Of a DNA stretch of 64,000 nt, positions 1 through 7,946 are shown one piece after another (the stretch's first letter is position 1; every line of letters starts with the position of its first letter). A program made the translations under genes and the position numbers. The notes under the pieces were generated by a model. The model did not search any database, was not told the DNA's origin, and saw only the letters and a list, made by a program, of their open reading frames with translations. The DNA lies in contig NZ_SUMB01000015.1 in NCBI RefSeq assembly GCF_005048155.1, positions 181,099 through 245,098 on the forward strand, read 5' to 3'. The stretch comes from Streptomyces piniterrae (GTDB lineage: Bacteria; Actinomycetota; Actinomycetes; Streptomycetales; Streptomycetaceae).

Positions 1-179
1 CGCACGCCCGGCACAGATGCCACACGGGCACCACGCACAAGCCACGCGGGCACCATCGCGCGCCCACGCCACGAGCACATCACCCCGGCGTCCAACCCCG
101 GCGCACCCGACTCCAGGGCACGCCAAAGTCACTGACGGGCCATCGTCATTGCCCGGTCCGGCTCGGCCGAAGTGCTCGG
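1..179. other. Non-coding flank downstream of wblA
   Basis: C-rich sequence beyond the 3' end of the WhiB-like gene. The short open frame here is low-complexity (Pro, His, Arg, Ala) and has no recognisable domain. I see no gene in it. Confidence 0.5.
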
Positions 180-521
180 CTAGCCGACCGCGGCGAACTC
201 GTTGAAGGCCTCGTCGTCGCAGTCCACCGGCAGGATCCCGGTGCTGCGCTCGTATTCCGTACGCGCTGTTTCCAGCAGGCGGCGCCATGACGTCACGGTC
301 GGGCGGCGACGCAGCAGCGCCCTCCGCTCGCGTTCGGTCATCCCGCCCCACACGCCGAACTCCACCCGGTTGTCCAGGGCGTCGGCCAGGCACTCCGTGC
401 GTACCGGACATCCGGTGCACACTGCCTTGGCGCGGTTCTGTGCCGCACCTTGAACGAACAGTTCATCCGGATCGGTAGTGCGGCAGGCTGCCTGTGCACT
501 CCAGTCGGTAACCCAGCTCAT
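180..521 (-). CDS. wblA: WhiB-like iron-sulfur transcriptional regulator, WblA type
   Basis: A 113-residue WhiB-family protein. The four [4Fe-4S] cysteine ligands are visible as C13, C35, C38 and C44 (CTGCPVRTEC), followed by the GVWGG turn at 56-60 and a basic C-terminal segment (RRALLRRRP) used for DNA contact. The start at 521 is preferred over the longer frame because GGAGAGGA lies about 10 nt upstream and the protein then begins MSWVTDW, as expected for WblA. WblA is a developmental and antibiotic regulator in Streptomyces that represses secondary metabolism. It is divergent from the PBP gene, a neighbourhood that I recall for wblA in Streptomyces. The symbol rests on close sequence resemblance and synteny. 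Confidence 0.9.
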   Translation of the reverse strand: MSWVTDWSAQAACRTTDPDELFVQGAAQNRAKAVCTGCPVRTECLADALDNRVEFGVWGGMTERERRALLRRRPTVTSWRRLLETARTEYERSTGILPVDCDDEAFNEFAAVG

Positions 522-903
522 GCTGGCGCCGTCCTCTCCCGAATTGAGGCTCCCCCACGGCGGCAATCGGCATATTCACCGTTGCCAGTTGAGGACGTTA
601 CGGAAGGCAGGCAGGGCGCAACACCCCCTTCGGGCCCAATCTTGAATGGCCCGAACGGACTATGCGTATGCGGCAGATCACCCGACGGAGTGACCGCGCG
701 ACATGCGTCACATTCACCACAAGGAAGACATTTCGGTGTGGTCACGCGGGATTTCTGGCAGCGCGAGCACGTTCGTGGGACACGGTCCGCACGGGGAGAG
801 GGGCTTGACGAACTGGGGCGTAACCATTCCGCTGTGGCAGGCGAGAACAGGTTAAGCGAACAGGTGCGCCCCTGTCCGGCGATTGAGAACGTAGGCTGCC
901 CTC
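522..903. promoter_or_regulatory. Divergent intergenic region wblA / PBP
   Basis: A 382-bp spacer between two diverging genes, so it must hold both promoters. It is less GC-rich in places than the flanking coding sequence. I could not assign a specific operator with confidence. Confidence 0.45.
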
Positions 904-3093
904 ATGGCTAAGAAGCGCGACGGCGGGGGTCTGAGCAGGACCCAGCAGGCCGCCAAGTTCCTCGGTGTCAGCGTCCTGGCGGGTGCCGTGCTGGCCGGTC
1001 TCGCGCTTCCGGCAGCCGGGGCGCTCGGCCTCGCCGCCAAGGGGTCGGTCGAGGGCTTCGACGAGATCCCGGCGAACCTCAAGACCCCGCCGCTCAGCCA
1101 GCGGACCACGATCCTGGACGCCGACGGCGGCGAGATCGCCAAGGTCTACTCCCGCGACCGCACCGTCGTCGGCCTCAAGGACATGTCGCCGTATATCCAG
1201 AAGGCGATCGTCGCGATCGAGGACGCGCGCTTCTACCAGCACGGCGCGATCGACATGAAGGGCATCCTGCGCGCGGTCAACAAGAACGCCCGCTCCGGCG
1301 GCGTCTCCGAGGGCGCCTCGACGCTGACCCAGCAGTATGTGAAGAACGTCTTCGTCGAGGAGGCGGGCAACGACGCGGACAAGGTCGCGCAGGCCACCCA
1401 GCAGACGATCGGCCGCAAGGTCAAGGAGCTCAAGTACGCGATCCAGGTGGAGCAGGAGCTCGGCAAGCGGAAGATCCTGCAGAACTACCTCAACATCACC
1501 TTCTTCGGGCAGCAGGCGTACGGCGTCGAGGCGGCCTCCCAGCGCTACTTCAGCAAGCACGCCAAGGATCTGAAGCTGGAGGAGGCGGCCCTGCTGGCCG
1601 GCATCGTCCAGTCCCCGAGCCGCTACGACCCGGTCAACTCCCCCAAGGAGGCCACCCGGCGCCGTAACACCGTCCTTCAGCGGATGGCCGATCTGAAGGA
1701 CATCTCCCAGGCGCAGGCCGACGCGGCCGCCGAAAAGCCGATCGACCTGGCGGTCAGCCGCCCCAAGAACGGCTGCATCACCGCCGTCGACGGCGCGGGC
1801 TTCTTCTGCGACTACATCCGCAAGGTCTTCCTCGGCAACAAGACCTTCGGCAAGACCCGCAAGGCCCGCCTCAAGCTCTGGGACCAGGGCGGCATGACCA
1901 TCCGCACCACCCTCGATCCGCAGACCCAGAAGTCGATCCAGGCCTCGGTCAGCAAGCACGTCTACGACGACGACCCGGTCGCCAGCGCCGCGGCGATCGT
2001 CGAGCCGGGCACCGGCCGGATCCTCGGCATGGGCCAGTCGCGCCCGTACGGCTTCGGTCCGAACCAGACCCAGCTGAACCTCTCGGTGGACGAGAACATG
2101 GGCGGCGGCGCCGGCTACCAGCCCGGGTCGACCTTCAAGCCGGTGATCGCGGCGGCCGCGCTGGAGCAGGGCACCAGCCCGTACCAGCAGTACTCGTCGC
2201 CGTACCGGATGCCGTATCCGAGTCCGGTGCAGACCTGCAACGGCGAGTGGACGGGCACGGAGAGCACCCAGAACGAGAACAAGCGGGAGGTCGGCCCGTA
2301 CGGCATGAAGGAGGCGACCGCGAAGTCGGTCAACACCTACTTCGTGCAGCTGATCAGCGATATCGGTATCTGCCCGGCGGTCAAGATGGCGCAGGGCATG
2401 GGCATCGAGCGCGCGGACGGCAGGAAGCTCCAGGAAGTGCCGTCCATGACGCTCGGTGTGCAGGAGATGTCGCCGCTGACGATGGCCGCCGGGTACGCCA
2501 CGTTCGCCAACGGCGGCCAGTACTGCAGCCCCGTCGCCATCGAGTCGATCACCGGCCCGCGGGGCAAGGCGATGAAGGTTCCGCAGGGCAGCTGCCGGAC
2601 GGCGATGTCCAAGCGGACAGCGGACACCATAAACGCCCTGCTGAAGGGTGTCGTCGAGGACGGCACCGGCAAGCAGGCCGGCCTCAAGGGCCGGGACAGC
2701 GCGGGCAAGACCGGCACCAGCGACGACCGCTACGCCGCCTGGTTCGTGGGCTACACCCCGAACGCGGCCGGCGCGGTCTGGGTCGGCGACCCGCTGCACA
2801 ACCGCAAGATGTACAACATCACCATCGGCGGCGTCCCGCACGAGAAGGTCTACGGCGCCGACACCCCGGGCCCCATCTGGCGCGATGCGATGACCGGCGC
2901 TCTGGCCGGCAGGCCCGCGCCGGCGCTGCCCACCGTCCCGATCAACGATCCGGGCAAGGACAAGGGCGACGACGGCAAGGGGAAGGGCAGGGACCGGCCC
3001 GGCCGGGGCCACGGCGGCGACGACAAGCCTGGCGACAGGTGGCACCTCCCGGGCTTCCCGGACATTCTGGGCGGCGGCGACGGTGGCTGGTAG
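904..3093 (+). CDS. Class A penicillin-binding protein (glycosyltransferase/transpeptidase)
   Basis: A 729-residue bifunctional peptidoglycan synthase. A basic N-terminus and one membrane anchor (about residues 15-40) precede a GT51 domain with the catalytic Glu in EDARFYQHG (E106), GASTLTQQ, and the later LLAGIVQSPSRYDP segment. The transpeptidase domain shows S409-T-F-K412 (acyl-enzyme serine), S475-V-N477 and K602-T-G-T605. The C-terminus is a hydrophilic Lys/Asp/Gly-rich tail rather than a PASTA domain. It polymerises glycan strands and cross-links stem peptides outside the membrane. It is divergent from wblA and ends at a strong hairpin shared with yqeY. Confidence 0.93.
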   Translation: MAKKRDGGGLSRTQQAAKFLGVSVLAGAVLAGLALPAAGALGLAAKGSVEGFDEIPANLKTPPLSQRTTILDADGGEIAKVYSRDRTVVGLKDMSPYIQKAIVAIEDARFYQHGAIDMKGILRAVNKNARSGGVSEGASTLTQQYVKNVFVEEAGNDADKVAQATQQTIGRKVKELKYAIQVEQELGKRKILQNYLNITFFGQQAYGVEAASQRYFSKHAKDLKLEEAALLAGIVQSPSRYDPVNSPKEATRRRNTVLQRMADLKDISQAQADAAAEKPIDLAVSRPKNGCITAVDGAGFFCDYIRKVFLGNKTFGKTRKARLKLWDQGGMTIRTTLDPQTQKSIQASVSKHVYDDDPVASAAAIVEPGTGRILGMGQSRPYGFGPNQTQLNLSVDENMGGGAGYQPGSTFKPVIAAAALEQGTSPYQQYSSPYRMPYPSPVQTCNGEWTGTESTQNENKREVGPYGMKEATAKSVNTYFVQLISDIGICPAVKMAQGMGIERADGRKLQEVPSMTLGVQEMSPLTMAAGYATFANGGQYCSPVAIESITGPRGKAMKVPQGSCRTAMSKRTADTINALLKGVVEDGTGKQAGLKGRDSAGKTGTSDDRYAAWFVGYTPNAAGAVWVGDPLHNRKMYNITIGGVPHEKVYGADTPGPIWRDAMTGALAGRPAPALPTVPINDPGKDKGDDGKGKGRDRPGRGHGGDDKPGDRWHLPGFPDILGGGDGGW

Positions 3094-3099
3094 CCGGGC

Positions 3100-3200
3100 C
3101 GTGATGACCGCGGGGTGACACGGGTCACGTTCACGGCCGTGGAGAGATGGCCGTGGAGACATGCCCATGGAGGCATGCCCGTAGAGACACAGAGCCGCAG
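3100..3200. repeat. Degenerate short tandem repeat
   Basis: Imperfect units of about 15 bp built on GTGGAGACATGCCC / ATGGAGGCATGCCC follow the PBP stop codon. No coding role is evident. This may be a decayed minisatellite in the 3' spacer. Confidence 0.4.
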
Positions 3201-3290
3201 GGATGTGGAGCCATAGGCACGCGGAGAACGGGCTGAGAACGGACCGCGTCCCACAGCCCTGAGGACACAGAGAAACCTGGGGACACAGAG

Positions 3291-3323
3291 AAAGGGGCGC
3301 CCTCCCGATGGGGGCGCCCCTTT
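3291..3323. terminator. Bidirectional terminator between PBP and yqeY
   Basis: An 11-bp perfect stem (3291-3301 with 3313-3323), GGGGCGCC core, loop of 11 nt, flanked by AAA and TTTT. It lies between two convergent genes and can serve both. Confidence 0.85.
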
Positions 3324-3375
3324 TCCGTACGCGCGCCGCTACCCGTTACCGAGCCGGCCCGCGGCTCGGCTCCGC

Positions 3376-3843
3376 TCAGCCGCCGGCCAGCAGCTTCTTC
3401 ACCACCGCGGCCACCCGGCCGCCCTCGGCCCGGCCCGCCACCTGCGGGTTCACGATCTTCATGACGGCGCCCATCGCACGCGGCCCCTCGGCGCCCTCGC
3501 CCTTGGCCTGCGCCACGGCCGCCGCGACCAGGCTCTCCAGCTCCGCGTCGGTCAGCTGCTTGGGCAGATAGTCGGCGAGCACCTCGCCCTCGGCGCGCTC
3601 CCGCTCCGCGGACTCGGCCCGGCCGCCCTTCTCGAACGCCTCGGCGGCCTCGCGGCGCTTCTTCGCCTCCCGCGTGATGATCTTCTCGACCTCGCCGTCG
3701 GACAGCTCGCGCGCCTCGGTGCCGGCGACCTCCTCCTTCTGGATCGCCGTCAGTGTGAGGCGGAGGGTGGAGGAACGCAGCTCGTCGCGCGCCTTGATCG
3801 CGGTGGTGAGGTCATCCTGCAGCTTGGACTTGAGCGTGGTCAT
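3376..3843 (-). CDS. GatB/YqeY domain protein
   Basis: A 155-residue protein with the YqeY fold: an N-terminal MTTLKSKLQDDLTTAIKARD helix, a charged helical middle (EKIITREAKKRREAAEAFEKGG), then LADYLPKQL and a C-terminal segment with GAVMKIVNPQVAGRAEGG. This C-terminal half resembles the tRNA-interacting tail of GatB, but free-standing YqeY proteins have no settled biochemical role. The start at 3843 is chosen because it gives the canonical N-terminus; upstream in-frame sequence is Arg/Trp-rich and not family-like. It converges on the PBP gene. Confidence 0.88.
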   Translation of the reverse strand: MTTLKSKLQDDLTTAIKARDELRSSTLRLTLTAIQKEEVAGTEARELSDGEVEKIITREAKKRREAAEAFEKGGRAESAERERAEGEVLADYLPKQLTDAELESLVAAAVAQAKGEGAEGPRAMGAVMKIVNPQVAGRAEGGRVAAVVKKLLAGG

Positions 3844-3983
3844 GCCGTCGAGTATGCCCCGCCCCACTGACAACCGCCGCGCCTTTTCGCGCCCGTGCCC
3901 CCGCCACCAGGGGCGAGCGGCGCCGTAACCCCTCCCCAAGGCTCGCCGCGCGGCGCGCTCCGCGACTCTGCGACGATGGAGAG

Positions 3984-4916
3984 ATGCGCGCGCGATACGG
4001 AGTCCCCCTGTCCCTGACCGCAGTCGGCGCGGCCGGCCTGGCCTACGCCGCCGGCTTCGAAGCCCGCTCGTTCCGCCTCCGGCGCGTCACCGTGCCCGTA
4101 CTGCCCCGCGGCATGCGGCCGTTGCGCGTCCTGCAGGTCTCCGACATCCACATGGTCCGAGGCCAGCGCAAGAAGCAGCGCTGGCTGCAGTCGCTGGCCG
4201 GGCTGCGCCCCGACTTCGTCATCAACACGGGCGACAACCTCTCCGACACCGACGGCGTCCCCGAGACGCTGGACGCACTCGGCCCCCTGATGGAGTTCCC
4301 CGGCGCCTACGTCTTCGGCTCCAACGACTACTACGGCCCCAAGCTGCGCAATCCGGCCCGCTACCTGCTGGAGCGGGTCCAGGGCCGGCACGGCCTCAAC
4401 GGCAACGCGCCCGCCGTCGGCGTCGTCCGCAACCCGTGGGAAGACCTCCGCGACGCCTTCGACACGGCCGGCTGGGTCGGCCTGTCCAATTCCCGCGGCC
4501 GCCTCAAGCTGGAAGGCATCGAGATCGCCCTGACCGGCCTGGACGACCCGCACATCAAGCGCGACCGCTACGCCGAGGTGGCCGGCGGCCCGGAGTCCGA
4601 CGCCGACCTCTCCCTCGCCGTCGTGCACGCCCCCTACCTGCGCTCCCTGGACGCCTTCGCCACCGACGGCTACCCGCTGATCCTGGCCGGCCACACCCAC
4701 GGCGGCCAGCTCTGCATCCCCTTCTACGGAGCCCTGGTCACCAACTGCGACATCGACACCGACCGTGCCAAGGGCCTCTCCACCCACACCGCGGCCGGCC
4801 GCACCTCCTTCCTCCACGTCTCCGCCGGCTGCGGCACCAACCGCTACACCCCGGTCCGCTTCGCCTGCCCCCCGGAGGCGACCCTGCTGACGCTGACGGC
4901 GCCGGACCGCGGCTGA
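3984..4916 (+). CDS. Calcineurin-like metallophosphoesterase, membrane-anchored
   Basis: A 310-residue protein. A hydrophobic N-terminal segment (about residues 5-25) suggests a membrane anchor. Metal-binding motifs are D54-I-H56, G82-D83-N84, G111-S-N113-D114 (a GNHD variant) and the G236-H-T-H-G-G loop. This is the YkuE/YaeI-like branch of metallophosphoesterases; substrates in this branch vary and none can be named here. It is divergent from yqeY and followed by a 12-bp stem terminator, then tRNA-Pro. Confidence 0.88.
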   Translation: MRARYGVPLSLTAVGAAGLAYAAGFEARSFRLRRVTVPVLPRGMRPLRVLQVSDIHMVRGQRKKQRWLQSLAGLRPDFVINTGDNLSDTDGVPETLDALGPLMEFPGAYVFGSNDYYGPKLRNPARYLLERVQGRHGLNGNAPAVGVVRNPWEDLRDAFDTAGWVGLSNSRGRLKLEGIEIALTGLDDPHIKRDRYAEVAGGPESDADLSLAVVHAPYLRSLDAFATDGYPLILAGHTHGGQLCIPFYGALVTNCDIDTDRAKGLSTHTAAGRTSFLHVSAGCGTNRYTPVRFACPPEATLLTLTAPDRG

Positions 4917-4924
4917 CGCCGAAC

Positions 4925-4969
4925 GAGCGGGGCTGATCACCACCGTGATCGCCCAGGTCAGCCCCGCTC
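4925..4969 (+). terminator. Terminator of the metallophosphoesterase gene
   Basis: A 12-bp perfect stem GAGCGGGGCTGA / TCAGCCCCGCTC (4925-4936 with 4958-4969), loop 21 nt, directly after the stop codon. Confidence 0.8.
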
Positions 4970-5034
4970 CCCCGCTCCGCGAGAACCGGATTTCGCCTAC
5001 GGGGATCAGTCCGCTAAAGTAGAGCTCGTTGCTT

Positions 5035-5108
5035 CGGGGTGTAGCGCAGCTTGGCAGCGCGCTTCGTTCGGGACGAAGAGGTCGTGGGTTCAAATCCCGC
5101 CACCCCGA
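5035..5108 (+). tRNA. tRNA-Pro(CGG)
   Basis: A complete 74-nt cloverleaf. The acceptor CGGGGTG (5035-5041) pairs with CACCCCG (5101-5107), discriminator A. The anticodon stem CTTCG/CGAAG holds loop TTCGGGA, so the anticodon is CGG (reads CCG). The T-arm contains GGGTTCAAATCCC. No CCA is encoded. It is the integration target for the two islands to its right, and its 3' part from the anticodon loop onward is repeated twice downstream. Confidence 0.95.
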
Positions 5109-5109
5109 C
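5067..5109 (+). repeat. att copy 1 (within intact tRNA-Pro)
   Basis: A 43-bp segment running from the anticodon loop of tRNA-Pro to one base past the discriminator. It is identical to 21461-21503 and 35576-35618. Confidence 0.9.
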
Positions 5110-5113
5110 AGAG

Positions 5114-5153
5114 GTCAGAGGCCCATCCGCGTGATCGCGGATGGGCCTCTGAC
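5114..5153 (+). terminator. Terminator after tRNA-Pro
   Basis: An 18-bp perfect stem (5114-5131 with 5136-5153) with a TGAT tetraloop, starting 5 bp past the tRNA. Lying inside the island boundary, it was probably brought in with the element, whereas the palindrome at 35634-35667 is the likely original 3' flank. Confidence 0.8.
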
Positions 5154-5190
5154 GTGCTCGGGGGCCAAACAGGGGGCCAAACGAAAATGA

Positions 5191-5646
5191 TCAGGCTACG
5201 GCGCCGCCCTGTTCCTGATCCCCGGCGAAGATGTCGTCCATTGCTTCAGCACCCTTCGTGATCACGGGCCGGAGCTGCTTGCGATAGACGGCCTCCGTCG
5301 TGGCCTGACTGCTGTGGCCGACCAATAGAGCGATGCTCTCCAGCGGGATGCCGTGGTCAGAGAGCAGGGACACGAAGCTGTGTCGGAGTTCCCGCGGGGT
5401 CCACTCCGGCTCCAGCCCTGCCTTTTTCACGATCGCCTTGAAGTCCCGCCGGACGTTCGCCGCGTCCAGTGGCTCGCCGCTCCGAGTCGTGAAGACACGG
5501 CCGGTCGGACTCCACTCCATCCCCCGCGATGCCCGCTCCTGCTTCTGCCATCGCTTGTGCTCTTCGAGCACATCGACCACCTGCCTCGGCAGGGCGATGG
5601 TCCGCCGGCTCTTCCTGGTCTTCGACACGCATATGGAACCCCTCAC
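5191..5646 (-). pseudogene. Site-specific tyrosine recombinase (integrase), C-terminal fragment
   Basis: About 150 residues of the catalytic domain of a phage/ICE-type integrase. Box II is visible as TPRELRHSFVSLLSDHG, then LVGHSSQATTEAVYRKQ with the H and the nucleophilic Tyr. The N-terminal arm/SAM-like domain and box I Arg are missing. A full-length actinobacterial integrase is about 380-500 residues. The frame is cut near 5630-5646, where a plus-strand gene begins, so a deletion or recombination fused the remnant to unrelated DNA. Its position beside the tRNA is typical for the integrase of a tRNA-inserted element. Confidence 0.85.
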
Positions 5647-5659
5647 GGAGCATCGCCCA

Positions 5660-6052
5660 GTGAACGGCCCAACCGTCTACGGCTTCCTCCGACTCCCCAA
5701 GAGCGCCGCCGCCCGGCAGACGGCCCTGACCGAAGCCCTGGCGGAGTACTGCCGCAACCACGAGCTGGTGCTGGGCGCGATCTTCATCGAGCGCGGCACC
5801 GGTGCGAACGCCCACAGCGCGGCGTTCACCGGGCTGCTGGACGTGCTCGACATGCCGGATGTCTACGGAGTGGTCCTGCCTGCCGCCTCCCACCTGGGGC
5901 CCAAGCCGATAGCCGCCGAGCGGAAGCGGGAGATCGCCGGATCCGGAGTACGGCTGATGCTCGTCCGCGACAGCAAGCCGGCCCGCCGGACGCCACACCG
6001 CTCTCGCCGCCGCACTCCCAGCTCTACCCCTGCCCTGGACGCCGAGACATGA
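5660..6052 (+). CDS. Small resolvase-N-domain-like protein
   Basis: About 130 residues. The segment VYGFLRLP...ALTEALAEYCRNHELVLGAIFIERG...FTGLLDVLDMPDVYGVVLPAASHLGP has the alternating pattern of a serine-resolvase N-terminal fold (YxR, effector-like ERG, block around VVLP), but I see no catalytic Ser motif and no DNA-binding domain; the tail is Arg-rich. I prefer GTG 5660, with ACGGAG upstream; an ATG at 5633 is an alternative that would sit at the integrase breakpoint. Its stop overlaps an ATG of the HATPase gene (ATGA), indicating translational coupling. Function unknown; probably regulatory. Confidence 0.65.
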   Translation: MNGPTVYGFLRLPKSAAARQTALTEALAEYCRNHELVLGAIFIERGTGANAHSAAFTGLLDVLDMPDVYGVVLPAASHLGPKPIAAERKREIAGSGVRLMLVRDSKPARRTPHRSRRRTPSSTPALDAET

Positions 6053-6060
6053 GGCTCGCC

Positions 6061-6471
6061 ATGCCCGATGCCATCAAACGATTCTTTGCCCCTGTCCCCG
6101 AATCCGTGGGGCTGGCCCGTGACTTCGTCCTCCGCACCCTGGCCGCCTGGGACCTGGAGGGACGGGTCGATGACGTTCGCCTCTGTGTCTCCGAGCTGGC
6201 CACCAACGCCCTCGCCCACGGCACACGCCGCGGCTGTGGCTTCTACGTCACGATGAGTGCCGAGGACGACATCGTCCGTGTCGAGGTCCACGACTCCAGC
6301 CCCCGCCGGCCCCGGCTCCGTCGCCCCACCAACGATGACGTCTCCGGCCGCGGCCTGCACATCGTCGCCATGCTCTGCGATGACTGGGGCGTCGAGGAGC
6401 GCGGTGTGACGGGCAAGGTCGTCTGGTCACGCTTCAAGACCGCCCCGGCGGCCAAGGGGGCACCATGCTGA
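6061..6471 (+). CDS. RsbW-like ATP-binding protein (HATPase)
   Basis: A 136-residue single-domain GHKL ATPase. The N box is ELATNALAHG, G1 is VEVHDSSPRRP, G2 is GRGLHIVAMLCDDWGV. Such free-standing HATPase proteins are abundant in Streptomyces and resemble anti-sigma kinases, though most have no known partner. Start is either ATG 6061 (GAGG 6 nt upstream) or ATG 6049, which would overlap the preceding stop as ATGA. It belongs to the plus-strand run 5660-8489. Confidence 0.85.
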   Translation: MPDAIKRFFAPVPESVGLARDFVLRTLAAWDLEGRVDDVRLCVSELATNALAHGTRRGCGFYVTMSAEDDIVRVEVHDSSPRRPRLRRPTNDDVSGRGLHIVAMLCDDWGVEERGVTGKVVWSRFKTAPAAKGAPC

Positions 6472-6706
6472 CCACCTGCACTCAGCCGCCCGCCGCAGGC
6501 CCCGGGCCCGCCTGCTGGCCGCCCTGGGCGCCTGGACCTGGCTCGGCGTCGACCCAGCCGACACCGACCTCGCGTACCTCCTCCTCGCCCATCCGCCCGG
6601 CCGCACCGGGCACGACACTGCGGAGGCCATCGAGGCCCGCATGCGGCACCTCTCCGCATTCCTGGGTGGCCTGGCCGAACCGCAGGGCGCCGTCGCGGAT
6701 CCTTAG
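6465..6706 (+). pseudogene. Small conserved ORF, apparent frameshift near its start
   Basis: From about 6470 to the TAG at 6704-6706 one frame reads like a genuine protein (RPRARLLAALGAWTWLGVDP, then DLAYLLLAHPPGRTGHDTAE, ending GLAEPQGAVADP), but it has no start codon. The only suitable ATG (6465) is in another frame, offset by one base-equivalent near 6475. A small indel at the 5' end is the simplest explanation. The product would be about 80 residues, amphipathic, of unknown function. Confidence 0.5.
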
Positions 6707-6819
6707 TGATCGGCCTGGACCCACTGCCGCGAAGTGCCGACCTCCCCCGCGTCGACGCCTACCTCGATGCCGGCCTCGCCTCCGGCCGCCTCCTGTTCGG
6801 CCTCGCCCGCCCTGCCTGA
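6706..6819 (+). CDS. Very small ORF in the HATPase cluster
   Basis: GTG at 6706 overlaps the previous TAG (TAGTG) and opens a 37-residue frame (VIGLDPLPRSADLPRVDAYL, then DAGLASGRLLFGLARPA). Codon use follows the high-GC3 pattern of the neighbours. It may be a real small protein or the displaced C-terminus of the preceding broken frame. Not recognised. Confidence 0.35.
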   Translation: MIGLDPLPRSADLPRVDAYLDAGLASGRLLFGLARPA

Positions 6820-6873
6820 ACGCACCAGCCACCACCCATGCACTGCCCTGACTCCCAATGAGAGGGAACGGCC

Positions 6874-7941
6874 ATGGAATCCTTCGAACGCGCCCGGCTG
6901 GACGCCTACTTCGCCAAGATCGCCACCCAGTTCGCACCCACCGGCCAGGTCACCTCATTCCTGGTGACCCACTTACTGCCCGAGCGTCCCGGTTTCGTCC
7001 GCGCGGTCGCCGCGATGAGTCGCCTGCGAGCGGTCCTGCCCAAGCCCAAATCCATCACCCCTGCCGCCCAGCGCGAGGTCGAAAAGGCCATCCCGGTAGA
7101 CACGCTCTCCCGTGAGCTGTTCGCCGATCCCGACGCCGCGCTGGACTACTTCGCCCCCGCCCTCGCCGAGCTGCACGCCCGCTTTTCCGGGCAGATCCTC
7201 GGAGTGATCGAGGACACCGAGAACGGCCACCGCCGCTACCAGGACCTCGACAAACTTCCCTGCCCAGTCGTTTCAGTGGCCCGCTCACCGCTCAAGGACC
7301 CCGAGGACTTCCTGGTCGGCCAATCGGTGGTCTTCTGCACCGAAGCCGTCATGCGCGGCCGCGGCGACATCCTCCATGGTCGCCCCGCGCTGGTGATCGG
7401 TTTCGGCAAACTGGGCAGCTCCATCGCCCGCCTCCTGCACGCCAAGGGAGTCCAGGTCACCGTCCACGACATCGATCCCGTCCGCCGCACCCAGGCTCTG
7501 TCCCAGGGCTTCACCGTTGCCCGCGACCGAGAGGACGCGCTGCGGGGCGCCGGACTGGTGCTCTGCGCGACGGGTGCGATCTCGCTGCACGGCGAGGACT
7601 TCGGGCACCTCCGCAACGGTGCCTACGTCGCCACCGTAACCAGCAGCGAGGACGAACTGGAACTCAGCAGCCTGCCGGATGTCTACACCCGCACCACGGC
7701 CGGCGAACACATCACCCGCTACCAGACCACCGGTCACTTCTTCTATCTGGCGAACGGCGGCAACGCCGTCAACTTCCTCCACGGCGCAAGCGTTGGGCCG
7801 TTCATCTTCCTGGTCCAGGCCGAAATCCTCGCCGGGATCAGGATGCTCACCCGCGGAGACCTCGCCCCCGGCATCCACGAGGCCGACGCAGACGACCGCG
7901 CCGCAATCGCGGCGACCTGGCTCTCCTACTTCAACAGGTGA
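6874..7941 (+). CDS. Adenosylhomocysteinase-like NAD(P)-binding protein
   Basis: A 355-residue protein with a Rossmann domain at about residues 170-300: LVIGFGKLGSSIARLLHAKG followed by VTVHDIDPVR (the acidic residue at the end of beta-2) and LVLCATGAISLHGEDFGHLRNGAYVA, the pattern of S-adenosylhomocysteine hydrolase's NAD domain. At 355 residues it is clearly shorter than canonical SAH hydrolase (430-490), and the N-terminal substrate domain is unrelated in appearance, so it is more likely a dehydrogenase-like or sensory paralogue. Four nucleotides separate its stop from the NUDIX ATG, indicating an operon. Confidence 0.75.
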   Translation: MESFERARLDAYFAKIATQFAPTGQVTSFLVTHLLPERPGFVRAVAAMSRLRAVLPKPKSITPAAQREVEKAIPVDTLSRELFADPDAALDYFAPALAELHARFSGQILGVIEDTENGHRRYQDLDKLPCPVVSVARSPLKDPEDFLVGQSVVFCTEAVMRGRGDILHGRPALVIGFGKLGSSIARLLHAKGVQVTVHDIDPVRRTQALSQGFTVARDREDALRGAGLVLCATGAISLHGEDFGHLRNGAYVATVTSSEDELELSSLPDVYTRTTAGEHITRYQTTGHFFYLANGGNAVNFLHGASVGPFIFLVQAEILAGIRMLTRGDLAPGIHEADADDRAAIAATWLSYFNR

Positions 7942-7946
7942 TCACC

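Noticed and set aside
742..3168. 808-codon open frame antisense to the PBP gene
   Set aside because: Mirror frame produced by high GC3; low-complexity Arg/Val/Leu/Ala composition, while the plus strand has full PBP motifs.
6874..7941. Genuine S-adenosylhomocysteine hydrolase (ahcY)
   Set aside because: About 100 residues too short and only the NAD domain resembles the enzyme.
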